From positions 11,026,501 to 11,090,500 of the forward strand of contig NC_088787.1 in the NCBI RefSeq assembly GCF_949628265.1: a DNA stretch of 64,000 bases. The letters are read 5' to 3'. The DNA is from Cloeon dipterum. Its lineage: Eukaryota; Arthropoda; Insecta; Ephemeroptera; Baetidae. Within the stretch, counting starts at the first letter, position 1, and each line of letters begins with the position of its first letter. The translations under genes and the position numbers were made by a program. The notes beneath the pieces are model-generated. The model was given only the letters and a program-made list of their open reading frames with translations, searched no databases and was not told the origin of the DNA. Below, in pieces: positions 1 through 11,500 of this stretch.

Positions 1-23
1 GTCACAGCCAGCGCTTGATTCAT
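1..23 (-). CDS. start of second bacterial-like ORF (partial)
   Basis: A minus-strand ATG at 23-21 overlaps the TGA of the preceding ORF in the ATGA arrangement typical of translational coupling. Only seven codons (MNQALAV) lie inside the window before it leaves at position 1. Function cannot be judged. Confidence 0.3.
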
Positions 24-151
24 GGCTTTCGGGCTGGCAGCACGCCTTCATCTGCCGTCGGCCAAATCCTGCGCACGGGGACACCGCCTAACATTACAAG
101 AGTCTCGATCACGATTTTCCCTTTATACCGGATAAGGCGCGCGTTTTTCAT
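20..151 (-). CDS. bacterial/phage-like 43-aa ORF at window edge
   Basis: A minus-strand ORF starts with ATG at 151-149 and ends with TGA at 22-20. Directly upstream on the minus strand is AGGAGG (158-163), five to six bases before the ATG, which is a textbook Shine-Dalgarno site. The protein begins MKNARLIRYKGKIVIETL and ends PARKP. The stop overlaps the ATG of a second ORF (ATGA), which begins MNQALAV and runs off the window. Base composition is clearly GC-richer than the AT-rich DNA that follows. Shine-Dalgarno plus ATGA coupling is the layout of bacterial or phage operons, not of insect genes. I do not recognise the family. It could be a recent transfer, an assembly join, contamination or chance; the ribosome-binding site makes pure chance less likely. 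Confidence 0.4.
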   Translation of the reverse strand: MKNARLIRYKGKIVIETLVMLGGVPVRRIWPTADEGVLPARKP

Positions 152-799
152 ATCCACCTCCTGTAATGAAATAACAAGTGACTTTCGATGGATAAACTAG
201 GGCTGATGGTTTTTGACGGTTCTTGGGACAAAATATAATCAGATTTTTACGGTTCTTAAGCGGTACATCGTTTTTTTCACGAAATTTATTTTAAAGGAAT
301 GATTAAATATCAATTCTGGTAATAATCGTTTTTTTTGGAAACAGAAATCTGCCAAAAATATTTAATTGAAAAATTATAGCCTGGTTTTAGAATCACACAT
401 TTTTTAGACGATTTAGATTGTTTATAGACTCTTTAAAACGTGGTTTTTGCAGTTTTAAATAATTTTAAATGGTTCGAATGTCTTCAAATTTTGTCAGTTG
501 TTTGTCAAAATTTTCAGTATTTGTTACGTTTACGTACAGGCTTTTTTCGGGAGTCAATCGGTTTCTTCTCTCAACCCTGACAGTATCGCTCATCGACTTG
601 CAAAATTATGGAAGGGCAGCAATTAAAAACAATTTTGAATTCTTTGAAGGTCGCACTCGAGGATTAATTCATGAAAATCAATTAGAATTGTTGACTGCAA
701 TTTAGAAAATTTACGATTTAGCGCAATAATCAAATTAAAGGACCTGAAAATTATTTAAAATTTTAGATCTACCGAAATTTCCGGGAAAATTAGGCAGTT

Positions 800-1010
800 T
801 ATCAATGATTTTCGCTAGATTTCTATTCCCTTTTTAGATATCTACCCAACGATGTGCATAATTAAATCGTGATTTTCAACAAGGAGTCATTGTTCACTGC
901 ATGATCAGCATGCAAACTATATTTAGCCGATTTTCTCACAAAATTTGAGCTTTATATCTAAATATTTTAAATTTAACTTAAGATCTAGTTAAAAAATATT
1001 TTTTAGAACC
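800..1010 (+). repeat. dispersed repeat family A, diverged copy
   Basis: The segment around 821-856 (TTCCC, then GATATCTACCCAACGATG) is a diverged copy of the family A core (consensus CTCGTCGAGATCTATCCAA). The downstream part (ATTTTCAACAAGGAGTCA, CACTGCATGATCAGCATG, GCCGATTTTCTCACAAAA) matches the same part of the copy near 52,940-53,115. Confidence 0.55.
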
Positions 1011-1984
1011 AGGATTTTCGGTTTAGATCCCCTTCAAAGAATAAAAATGTCATGTAGTTTGAACCAGCAACGTCGATTCTACTATACTAGGTCACTTTTC
1101 TTTTCACGTGTTGCAATTGAAAAAGGTGAGAGAGCTCTGCTGATTAGGATTAGCGGCGGATTAACGCAACCTTTCCAGTCGGATGCGACAAAAAAGTCAG
1201 ACGTAGAAAGTGCACAACGTAACATTTAACGCTCCTTCTGCATGCACGTCTTTTACGTACACACGAAATCAATTAGCGTGGAGTATAATCACCCAGCAGA
1301 GGGCCATTATCTGCGTGCAGCAGCATAGTATAGCGCGACGGACGATAAATTAATATATATGCGTGCACTGGGTTATGATGCCAGCAATTAAAGAGCGCTT
1401 CTGTTGGCCGTTTGTCTTTGTTGCGCGGCTCAGAATTCAGACATTTCAACGGGACCATTTGCATTGCATTAGCGAATTTATGCTGTCACGCTGTAACGCA
1501 CCACCGGACATCATAAATCCTGCCCCCGGAGGCGGCACTTCATTTGTGTGCGAATGACACCGCCACTCTCTGTCGTCTCTGCCGGCAATCGATCCGCACG
1601 ACTCGTGTTTTCATCTAGCGCTTTGATCTTTGCCAAATGATCAAGCCAGCCGTGGAGAATTTCACTCTAAACATTTATTTGTCGTTGGTTGTTGTCTCTT
1701 CAATAAAGTTACATACTTTTCATGCGCAATTTAAACTTAACAACATTAAAATTAATAAAGTTGAGAATTTAAAGATTATGAAGCGGATTAACTGGGTAGG
1801 AAGACCTAAACGACGAAAGACGCTCCCCCTCCAATGATCATATTCCCTATTAGAGGATTGATACTAAAATCCTTGTGCCAATACATGAAATAATTACTAA
1901 GCATTTTCACAACTTAATGAACATGATAACTTCATAGCCGATTTTTTTAGCAAAATTAAATGGAACGTGGCTTAACTTTTTATC

Positions 1985-2366
1985 TAAAGACCGTCTTTGA
2001 AAAAGTTTCTGAGCACACCAATCGATTCTTAAGGGTCAAATTTGGTAAAATGGATGTTTTTCCGACCAAAAAGTCCAGCGCGATGTGCGAACTTTTTTCC
2101 CGCCAAAACAATATGAACGCGAGAAGTGCGCATGCGTCAGAGCTGGCTGGATCTAACAAAGAAGTCATTGGTACAGGCGGTCTCTCTGTAAGTGCTCAAA
2201 CCAGCTCTGACGCAAATACGTTCATATTGTTTTGGCGGGAAAAAAAGTTATATTTTTGCTAATTCCGTTGCGCTGGACTCTTTGGTTGGAAAAACATCCA
2301 CTCTAACTAATTCGACCCTCAAGAATCGATTGGTGTGCTCAGAAACTTCGTCAAAGACGGTCTTTA
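1985..2366. repeat. foldback / MITE-like long inverted repeat
   Basis: The arms 1985-2146 and 2201-2366 are inverted copies of each other over about 160 bp, with a 54-base spacer. Matching landmarks include AAAGACCGTC at the left end with GACGGTCTTT at the right end, GAGCACACCAATCGATTCTT with AAGAATCGATTGGTGTGCTC, CCCGCCAAAACAATATGAAC with GTTCATATTGTTTTGGCGGG, and GCGTCAGAGCTGG with CCAGCTCTGACGC. It has no transposase ORF. It is probably a non-autonomous foldback transposon. Transcribed, it would form a long hairpin RNA. Confidence 0.85.
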
Positions 2367-2679
2367 AATCTTCACGGAGAGCCCAAACCGAGTGTAATAA
2401 TTGGATTGGTCAGTTTTTAGACTTGGGTTTTTATATGTGAGAGAGCACAAGAGACCCGCACGTGACAAGCTTGGCGCTGGGCACAATGGAATCTCGTGGC
2501 CGAGCAGTTTTGTAAAAGGCACGAGGCTAACCCGGCGTGGCCGCTGGCGATCGCTTTGAATCAATCAATTGTTGGCCGGCGCACTAATTGACAATCGGGC
2601 TCGTCTGGCGGTGTCACTCAAAATTTGACGCGCGGCCGAGGCCACCCCCGGTCCCCGCACACCCGCCTGCCCGCACATG

Positions 2680-2686
<7 letters not shown>

Positions 2687-2711
<25 letters not shown>
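2687..2711. repeat. (CT)n microsatellite
   Basis: A simple CT/TC run of about 25 bases at 2687-2711, inside a locally GC-richer stretch (about 2530-2790). Confidence 0.8.
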
Positions 2712-2716
<5 letters not shown>

Positions 2717-3059
2717 CGTGATTGATCGACTCTCACTCAGCTGCACGCATTATGCCACGCCGAGGGGTGATTAGCCAACCCTCCCCACTCGATTTGCCTC
2801 GACGCCCGATTAATTTCGCTTATATATGCTGTATTTAATTCAATCAGGTTCCACTCGTGCCCGTGCACGTGTGGTGCTTGAAATTTTAATTAATAGTTAT
2901 GGGGGCTGTGCCAATGTAAAACAGAAATTGTTTGTTTGCTCGCTCACTCAGCAGACACCTTGAATAAACGAATGATGTTTGTTTTCTTTCTATAGATGGA
3001 CAGTCATAATCAAAACTGCTGGCTGGCTGGATCGTTTTTATTGTCGGGGTTTGAGCAAT

Positions 3060-3380
3060 TTGCCACTGTAAGGGTTCGCAAAAATCCCGAATTTTTTCGG
3101 AAAACCCACTGCATTGCAAAAAAAGGTTTTTTTGTTTTCTGTAATTTTTCGCACCTTTCTGAAAACATGGATCACCAAAAAATAATTTAAATAATCAATA
3201 AAATGCCACTGGTTTCACCGTAAGACCGAAAATTCTAACACTTATCATAATTTACCAAAGGTTCTGAATTTTTCAGCGCAAAAATGTGACATTTTTGGGG
3301 TTAAATTCGGAAAAAAACAAAATTGGTTAGTTTTTCCAGCTGTTTTTTGGCACAAAAAAAAACCAGCTAGCATTTTTCCA
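3060..3380 (+). repeat. dispersed repeat family C copy
   Basis: This copy contains AGGGTTCGCAAAA followed by a TTTTTTCGGAAAACC block and, about 270 bases later, a CCAGCTG / TTTTTTGGCAC block. The same order is seen at 58,975-59,320 inside an intron of the RT gene, and the last block also near 34,410-34,440. The copies are diverged and no ORF is present. Confidence 0.5.
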
Positions 3381-5866
3381 CATTGCAAAATTGGTGCTCT
3401 CTGAAAGATACCAGTAAGGACCATTTAGTCCATCTTTTTCGTGTAATTTTAGTCTTCTTCTAGTTTGTTCCTGGATAAAAAAAAATACTGACCGGTTGTA
3501 GGCTTGGGTATTTTCATACGTTTTCGACCTCAAAGCAGACTTTGAATAGTTCCAGACAGATTTAGCCAATCTCAAAACATACTCACGTACTTCATGATAG
3601 AATAACAAATAGAACGAGTTGAAAAGGATTGATGAAAGAAAGAAAAAAACTCTTGTGGAAATTTTGTCATAGTTTCTTTTTGGAAGCCACGAAAATATGT
3701 AATTGCATTACCATCCTATTGTGAAAATACAAGAAACGCCTCATGAAAAATGTGTGGAGTGGAATTGGAGTTGAAATTTCCGACTGCGGTGTAAATTTGA
3801 TGCTTTTTCAACTGCAAACAGAGGAGCAAATCAGAGTTTGGTCGGTTGGCAGGCAAACTTTGCTCCTTCGTCTGCTCTTCATGAGGTCAGAAACGGCTGC
3901 TTCCCTCTCCTCTGGCGCGCGCAAGACGTGCACATAAGCAAATTTTCGCCAATTTCGCTCCGGCGGGCCTCTTCACAAGAAGTGACTCCGCAGCAATAAT
4001 TCAATTTGCCGAGCCGCCTGCTTAAGAGCTTTTCTCTCTCGCTCGCGAGCGCGCGCGCGCCTTTTAACACTCTCTCGGCTCGAGCAAACGGCTCTTTGGT
4101 CTTTGATTCGCCATAATGCATCTATAATGCAACTGCTCGGGCGTTTTCACAGCTCTCGTCGACACGCCCTGGGGACAAATATATGCACTCGCTCTCACCA
4201 CACACTCCTATACTCACTGGCAAGATGCTCTTTTTAAACGGCGCTTTGATCTTTCGGCCCTTTTCTCCCTCCCGGCCTCGTGGACCATGTGTATAAATTG
4301 CTTCCGTCTCGTAACTCGATATATGCCGCTCGACTCACACAGCAATGCCAGTCAGTCGTTCATTGAGCAAAAATTTATCCATACGCTTCCTCCGCCATGC
4401 GCGTAACATTCGATGGAAGTGACAATTTGCTCTTCCGCCGCTCCAGCCAAAGCAAATCGATCCGACGAGATTGCTCCAATTTGCTCTTGACAAAGCTGTG
4501 TCACATGATTCACAGCCAACCCATACTTTTAATGCAAAGAAATGTGTAATTAATACTTAATAATCATTATTTAGATTAATCAAATTGAAAATTATTATTT
4601 TTTTGTCAGAGCTGTGAATTTGAGATGCTTATATTTTTTTCTAAGCTCTAAAACGTTACATGCAGGACCGCGAAATTAATGCGAATCATTTAAATTCTAG
4701 CAAAACCTGCTAAAACTGTTGAAATCACCCAAAAATCCTTGCAAATTTTCGGCTCTTGAAATTATTTTTGAAAACTTTAAAATTTCAGGTTTAATTTTAT
4801 AATTCCAAAAATGTATTTTTTTTCAATTCGTGATCTTGAATAGTTTTTCCAATACTTTGAAATTATTTTGTACTGTACATTTTGATTTCATTTGGTAAAT
4901 TGTATTTTTTAGGGAGGAAATGGCATTGCACCACACACTTTTAAAACAGCGTCGTACATTTTCGGTTAAATTTCTTACGTATTCAAAACCTTTTCCAATT
5001 TACAGATCATAAATATAATTCCAATTTTTAGCGCTCTCATTTTTAACTATAAGGATTAAAAAAGTCATTAGACAAATTGAAAAAACTCTTTAGTAAATAA
5101 TATTATTTATCTTGTAACCGAAAACGAAACATAATTGGCCAAAAAATGTTTAATTTGTATTCTAAAATACTCAATTCAAGCAATTTTCCCAAAATGTTGG
5201 TGACATAAAAATAAATCCAGGTCAATCCTGTGGCGAGTGAAATATAAAAACAGAGTTGACGGAAAGAGATCTAGAGTGGCGTTATTGACGTCGCCTGTCG
5301 CCTCATGCGGACCCCAAGCTTCATATTTCCTCTTGGAAAAATATACCTTTCTGGTGATTAACTAATTGGACTTGCTCTCATTGATCGTGAGTTGAGACTT
5401 TATTTTTTCAACATAACTCAGCTTTCAAACAACAAGGATAAGTCCGACTATTGAACCAATAGAAGTCCACCCTTCAAGACGAAAATATACATATTCTCTT
5501 AAATCGTCGTTTTCCTGACCCTCAGAAATAATTTTTCAGCGGGAAACTCGAAAAATGCTTCAACTACGTGTCAATCATGCTAGAAAATAAGAAAAGATGC
5601 TGCAAATCATCGTCCAACACGACTTACTAAAAGAATTCGAGTGTTTAACTTAATAAATTTCAATTTAGTGTAGAACAATTAATTATTGCTCGTTCCACAC
5701 GAAAATTTAGAGTTATGCAACGTGCTTCACACAAATGTTTCGCCTGTTGCATAATTTTACCTCGGGAATCCACCTCGGGATTGCTAACATTTATTTCCCT
5801 TGTGTCGAATTCCCTTGTAAAGTTGCTCTAATTCATTTTTTAAAATTCACTCACTGCCTGTTTCAG

Positions 5867-8544
5867 GATGCGTATCGGCGTTGGGTGTGCGCGTCCCTGT
5901 TGCCTTATCACGAGCCACGTGAACCAGCCTCGACGTCGGCGCCAAGCCCGGCCACGGACAACGGCAAGCCGGTCGGGCAGCCTGAAAGGCCGAACCCGAG
6001 TCGTCGGAACGCGTGGCGAAAAGTGCGCCCGTGTCGTGATGTGTGCCAGCAAGTGGAGCAGCGGTGCCCCTTCTTTCTGCCGGGGGACCGTGCGCCAGGA
6101 TACACCACACAGTACGCGGGTGAACCCACCTTCCTGTGCCTCGGTGAGTTTTCAACAATTGAGAAATGACTGGATCGCTTCTGCAGATTTTAAATTTGCT
6201 AAACGCCCGAGCAAAAATGGGGCGACGGCTGGCAACCCTAGCCACTTAGCCCAAATTATTCCCCAAATTCCCATAAATAAACGTCTTAAAAAGCGGTTTC
6301 CCTCCGGCAATTATGTTACACTCATTTAGCTAATTAATTAGGCAACGCGCTTAATTGCAGCCGACGCCCAACGACGTTTGCGTTTCGCGGTGGGCGACAG
6401 GCTAATTAATTATTATTGACTGCGCGAGTCACTTTCCCTGTTTTTCGGCGCTGAAAATAAGCCTATGGCCGGAGACAAGCGAGGTCGAAAAGTTTGCAAG
6501 GAACAACTTTCGATCAGTTTTTGCGCCCGTTTCTTATTTCTTCACTTCCGTTCGATTTTGATCTTCCTGCCCCATCAGCATTTTATGTGTTCTCAATCTC
6601 TGCACAATTTTTTAGGATCGTACGGTTTTAAGCCTCCCACAGCTAACGCCTAATCTGCTTTTCTTGAAAACTTTTTGACGGATGTGCTGAAAAATTGCAA
6701 AACATTTTTAAGATTTTTTTAGTTGAATTGGACCACTTTGTAGATTCTAACCTGGTTTCCAGTTATTTTAGTCCAATTGTTTTACTTTTATAATAAAATT
6801 TTCCTGAACAGGAATCTGGCTGTAGAACAAAGTGACACAAGCGAAATCTGACCAACAGATATTTTCCTTTTATACGTCACAAAGCATTCTTTTGAGCTCA
6901 TGGAGCAGGTGTCGAGTGTCGCTGCGTGTTTTTTGGGTCAGATTTAGTAAGATACCCCTGCTAGAGCTAGCGTGGTAAGAAAAAACAGCCCCTTACTATT
7001 TGGGTGTTGAAAGTTGCGCAATTTTTCCGAGACCAGGACGATAAACTGATTATTGCACCCACTTGGGCAATATAAGAAAATTAAAGACAAAGCAGTGGGG
7101 TCCAGATTCGTGCGACACGCAGATATGGCGTCTGGTGGAGTATGGCACGAAATAACAGTCACTTGAAAATGCGCGAAAAGAATAAAGTTTTCGTCAATAT
7201 TGAGACATAATTTTCATTACTTGTACTAAGTGTGTCTTTTGAATCGTAAAATCAAACTCTTGACACTCGTACGGGAATCCAAAGAGAGCTTTTTCTTTCC
7301 CAAATTCAGACGCCATCTTGGATCTGCGCAGTGGGAATCAATTTTATCGCACATCTGGCTCCCGTTGAGACAAAGGAAACAACATTCCACTAAACCCGAT
7401 TTCCGAAATCAATTGCTGACTGTTGTGTATTGTTCCTTAGGTAGAAGAGATTAGGAAACATCAATCCAGATAGCCTGCTTATTGTTGGGTATTACAACAA
7501 TATGACAGTCTAACCCAACAAAGGGTATCCGGATTGACGTTTCCTAGGGTCTATACAGCGTCATATCCCGATCTCTTCTATCTTACAATGGAAGAGACAG
7601 GATGTAGGAACAAAATTTCCCCTATCGTCCTTGGTTAGAACCTGAATGTTGCATCGATTTGTGCAATATATGTACTATAGATACAGATGGCGGCCAAGTC
7701 TAACGCTGGCGCTGCTTGCGTGCTTTCAGATCCCAACATTCCTGAGACGGGAGAGCAACTAGAGCGTTCATCCTACGGCCGTGAGGATTGCTGCTTCCGG
7801 TACTGTGATACTACCGACAGCATCGCTCACTATCAGAGGACGCGGGCCAACCAAAGCCGTAACTTCGACGTGTGCCCGACGACCGCGTGCGACACTAGCG
7901 CATTCAGCGTACAGGCACGCTCCACTCTTCTCCAGGCCGAGAACAGTGCAGCCACGCGGACAAGCAGACGTGTTCTTCTCAGCACCACAGCAGCCACAAC
8001 CGCCACCTCCACCTCCCATTCCCCCCACCGACACCCCCCGCCGTCTATGTTGTTGGCCCCCGAGCCCCTTAGTCTTAAGAGTCACCATAGCTGGAAGCAG
8101 GCGCCGCAGCATCAACACTCCTCTTCTCAGCAGCAGCTGCAGCCGCGTCAGAATAAAAATGAAGTCGTCGTTGTTGACACACGCAGAGGGCAGGACGAGG
8201 TGCCGTCGTCGGACAGTGACAACGCCGGTCGGCACGTGCGGGACGCTGCCGGCGACAGTGCTGCCAACCGCGGCGGTGGCGTCCGGACCCCCTCGTTTCA
8301 CATACACTCTTGGACTATTAGGCAAGTGCGGCGTGCCAGCGGTGGTGCGACAGTGGCGCTGCCACTCGCGAGTGATCCCACTACAAATATTTTCAGTGAT
8401 AATAGATTACCCGTATTATGGCGGAGATGGTGGTCATCTATTTTTACTAAAATATTCGCAACTGCCGAGCTGATCGCCGCCCTGTTGCCGTATGTGTTGT
8501 TATTTTTACTCGTCCAGAAGAGAGCGGTGGAGGGATATCTCTAG
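5867..8544 (+). CDS. Nlf-1: NLF-1 / FAM155 (NALF) family channel chaperone, C-terminal exons
   Basis: NLF-1/FAM155 proteins are membrane proteins that help assemble and localise the sodium leak channel NALCN/NCA. Two exons are visible: 5867-6143 and 7730-8544. Acceptors TTTCAG and GCTTTCAG and donor GTGAGT join in frame (C-L-D across the junction), giving 363 residues to a TAG at 8542. The first exon starts DAYRRWVCASLLP and holds the cysteine-rich domain (RPCRDVCQQVEQRCPFFLPG, then AGEPTFLC). The second begins PNIPETGEQ and continues with EDCCFRYC and two more cysteines, then a long low-complexity Ser/Thr/His/Gln region. A hydrophobic segment (about 8440-8514) close to the end fits the C-terminal membrane helix known in this family. 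The N-terminal exons lie outside the window or were not found. The last exon's low-complexity part is the least certain. Confidence 0.82.
6144..7729 (+). other. intron of NLF-1
   Basis: Bounded by the GTGAGT donor at 6144 and the TTTCAG acceptor ending at 7729. The intron carries a hairpin-forming inverted repeat (7425-7617). A weaker inverted pair lies at about 7085-7140 and 7305-7365, sharing CAGACGCCAT and TCTGCG blocks. No coding exon was seen in it. Confidence 0.75.
7425..7617. repeat. hairpin-forming inverted repeat
   Basis: The arm 7452-7490 (TAGGAAACATCAATCCAGAT to TGTTGGGT) pairs with 7513-7546 (ACCCAACA to GGATTGACGTTTCCTA) around a 22-base loop, with one bulge. Outside it AGAAGAGAT (7443-7451) pairs with ATCTCTTCT (7571-7579), and TTGTTCCTTA near 7430 pairs with TAGGAACAA near 7607. 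The outer pairs are interrupted by unpaired bases on the right side. It is either a small foldback transposon or a structured RNA in the NLF-1 intron. Confidence 0.7.
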
Positions 8545-11500
8545 CTAATACTACAGGGGAGGCGGTATATTGCATCCTGGCCGCGCACGCCCCTGCGCGG
8601 CAGCCGTCCAGGGGCGGGCGCGGCAGGCCGGACGCCGGCTGTCCCCCGCCAAGGGGCTCTGCCCTGCTCGGCCGCCACGAAGGCCACTTCTGGCTAGTTT
8701 TATAGCTGGAAGAGCCCAGGCCACGCGCACAGTGAGTGAGCGTCTGTCCCCAACACGATTTGATCCGACCAATGGCCGCGAGCTCGCCACTTTTTCCGTT
8801 GACCACTATTTCGCGAAGTTCCAGTCAGGGCGACAATTCCATATAGGTTGAAAACCCATCCAAGCGTCAAGTTCGAAGTTTAAACTCACTGCGACCGTGC
8901 AGAATCGCTTTTTTGTCGATATTTTCAACTCGAAATTAGCGAGCCAGGCCCGTAACACAACGCCACTCCGCTAAAGGCCCCGCGGGGCCGCGCGCCTTTG
9001 ACCCGCACTCACTGGAAATGCGAGAGCAGCAAGCAGAGCAAAGCACGGCAGACCCGCGGTCTGGAGCCAATATGCAGCCTCCTCTTGTGCATACTGCAGT
9101 ATGATACTAGATAACGTCATAGTTACAAGTGTAAAATATTAAAAGCATAAAAATACTGTCCTGTGATTAGAAATAATTCAGACACGACACTGCATTCGCG
9201 CGTTTATTGATTAATTCTTTTTGATTATATAAAAACAGTTTCAATGCAAAACGAAAACACACGTACAGCCAGACGAACAACTAAACCCCGGTTTGAAGAC
9301 CACAATCACATACACTTACTCACACAGAGACAAACAAAAATAATATCTCGAAATTCGCTGTAAGATGGGGCCGTCGCCGCGCCCCACCGATCGATGCCCC
9401 AGGGGCCCCAGAGCCCCCACCGGCTCCATAATCACCTGTTGCTCACGAAAAATAAAACTAAATACTTTGCATATATATTGAGAAAACGAAAAACCTTCGC
9501 AAGTTGATTTGTGAAATCAAAAAAGACGAGCGTAAAATCAAGAGAAGCCCCGCGATTGTTTGAATATCAAGTTAAAAATGAAGGAACATCACAGTCACAT
9601 AACACACTCCCACACACACACACACACACACAAGCAGAGAATTGATTGAAATAAATTTTTATATAATTAAAAAGCATGAAAAGTTGAAAAAAAGAAGCAA
9701 AAACAATTTGATGGACAGTGAAGCGTAAATGTGTTTTTTAAAAGAACACGTACTGTTTTTAATAGCAGCAGGAGTTGACTTAAAAAAGATGCAAAAAATG
9801 AAAGTGTTTAAAAAGAAATAAGAGAAAATCCAGTTTATCAAAGAAAAAACACACACGGAAAATCACACACGACAAAATACAAACACACACGACACACTCT
9901 CTTTCTCTCACCACCAAACTCCGTAAAAATGCAAAGAAAAAGATTATAAAATGGAAATTCTTCTCACTTGATTTAGTTGAAGTTGATGTTCTAGAAAGAA
10001 TATTTAAAGAGGAAAATATTAATAATTAAAAAAAAGAGAACGTATTGTGTCTGCAAAGTAAATGAAAGTATATTTAGTCCTCACTTCTAGCAATTTACTC
10101 TACTTCAGCAGCAAGAAAATATGGAGCAACCGAAATGTAAGCGCGTCCACCATTTCTCTCACTACGCATTCTCAGCATAAAAGTAAAAAATAAATCGCGG
10201 AGATGAACGGAAAAGGAACAGAAGTTGTGTATTTTCACCAAGGGCACTGCTCGAGTAGAAACGAACAAATTTATGAAAGGGGAGGGCAGTCTGCACCTGG
10301 AAGGGAGTGCCTAATTGCCGATTGGGTGCTAATCATAGCCATCTTGGATTTTATGATCACACCCATTGAAAGCATTTATTTTTCAGTTACCTGACCGATA
10401 CAGAAAATTTTATTTTAAACCCAGGATGTTAATTAATTTTATCGGCTTGGTGGAAAATGAATTCGACCAGCATTTGATTGCCGAAAATATCCCAGAGGTG
10501 CTACTCATAAATACATATTGTTAAAAAAAATAAACAGGCACTCGGAATTGCAGCCATTCTGATCGATCACTGCCCTTGTCTTCGATATATGCATAATTTG
10601 CTTCCGTTTCTTTCCACTCACACACACTCACATGCTGCAAAACAATTAGAGGATGTGAAAAGAGCGGCCGTCCGCAAAATATTTTTATCACACGCACCCG
10701 CTGAGGAAATTAAACTATAACCACAAAGGTAACGACGGATGCGAATTTTTAAAAGTACGATCGGGTATAATCATTAAGTAAAATGAAAATCTGGTGTTGA
10801 AAACAAAAAGAAAGCACTCACACGCAAACACACACACACACAAACACACGTATAGAATTAAAAAACTGATCACAAAAGTTACGGGATGGTGTGAAATGAA
10901 AACCTAAGGAAAAGAATCAAACGAAATCGTTGTTTTTCATGCAAGAATTCTGTTATTGATGATGAGAGTATATTATATTATGAATTGAAAAAGGGAAATA
11001 GAGAAGACCTTTATTTATATAGACATTGTTGTGTCCTAAATTGTATTGATCATATAGTTTTTTATAGGATGTACATGGTAAAACAAAACAAAACAAAAAA
11101 CCGACACAAGAATCTCACAACGTGCTTGGATGGTGCAATATACACATTATTATCTGATAACGCAGCAAACAAGCCTGTTTTACCGTTGATTTTGCACAAA
11201 AGCACATACACACACACAGAGTGAATCGGATCAATACGAAGCAGATGCCCGGGTCGAAAACTTGTGTTATATTATGTATTCGTGCATGAAAAGTGAGAAA
11301 AGCGCTTGTTGATTTTTTGCACTGTCGTGTTGATTTGATGATTGTGAGCGAGCAAGAAAGAAAGAGAGTCGTTATAATTCTAATAAATTATTATTACAAA
11401 CATGCCTGTTACACCAAAAACAACTTTTTGTGGTAAATGTTGAAATGAAGAAAATGCTGAATAATAATAATAATGTTGAGAAAGATCTGTTCTTTATATA

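Larger units (their letters stand above)
166..5866. other. non-coding upstream/intronic DNA of the NLF-1 gene
   Basis: AT-rich DNA with no convincing exon. It holds a copy of dispersed repeat family A (about 800-1010), a 380-bp foldback (1985-2366), a (CT)n tract (2687-2711), and a copy of dispersed repeat family C (about 3060-3380). The part from about 3880 to 4470 is richer in G and C and includes a short CG-alternating run near 4050-4060. Because the NLF-1 exon at 5867 is internal, at least part of this stretch should be intron. Confidence 0.5.

Noticed and set aside
5867..6329. Alternative plus-strand ORF beginning MRIGVGCARPCC in the NLF-1 exon
   Set aside because: A shifted frame of the exon; the phase-0 frame gives the family's cysteine-rich domain and splices in frame to the next exon.
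7768..8325. Minus-strand 185-codon ORF opposite the NLF-1 last exon
   Set aside because: The plus strand continues the NLF-1 frame from PNIPETGEQ; the opposite ORF is a shadow in GC-rich sequence.
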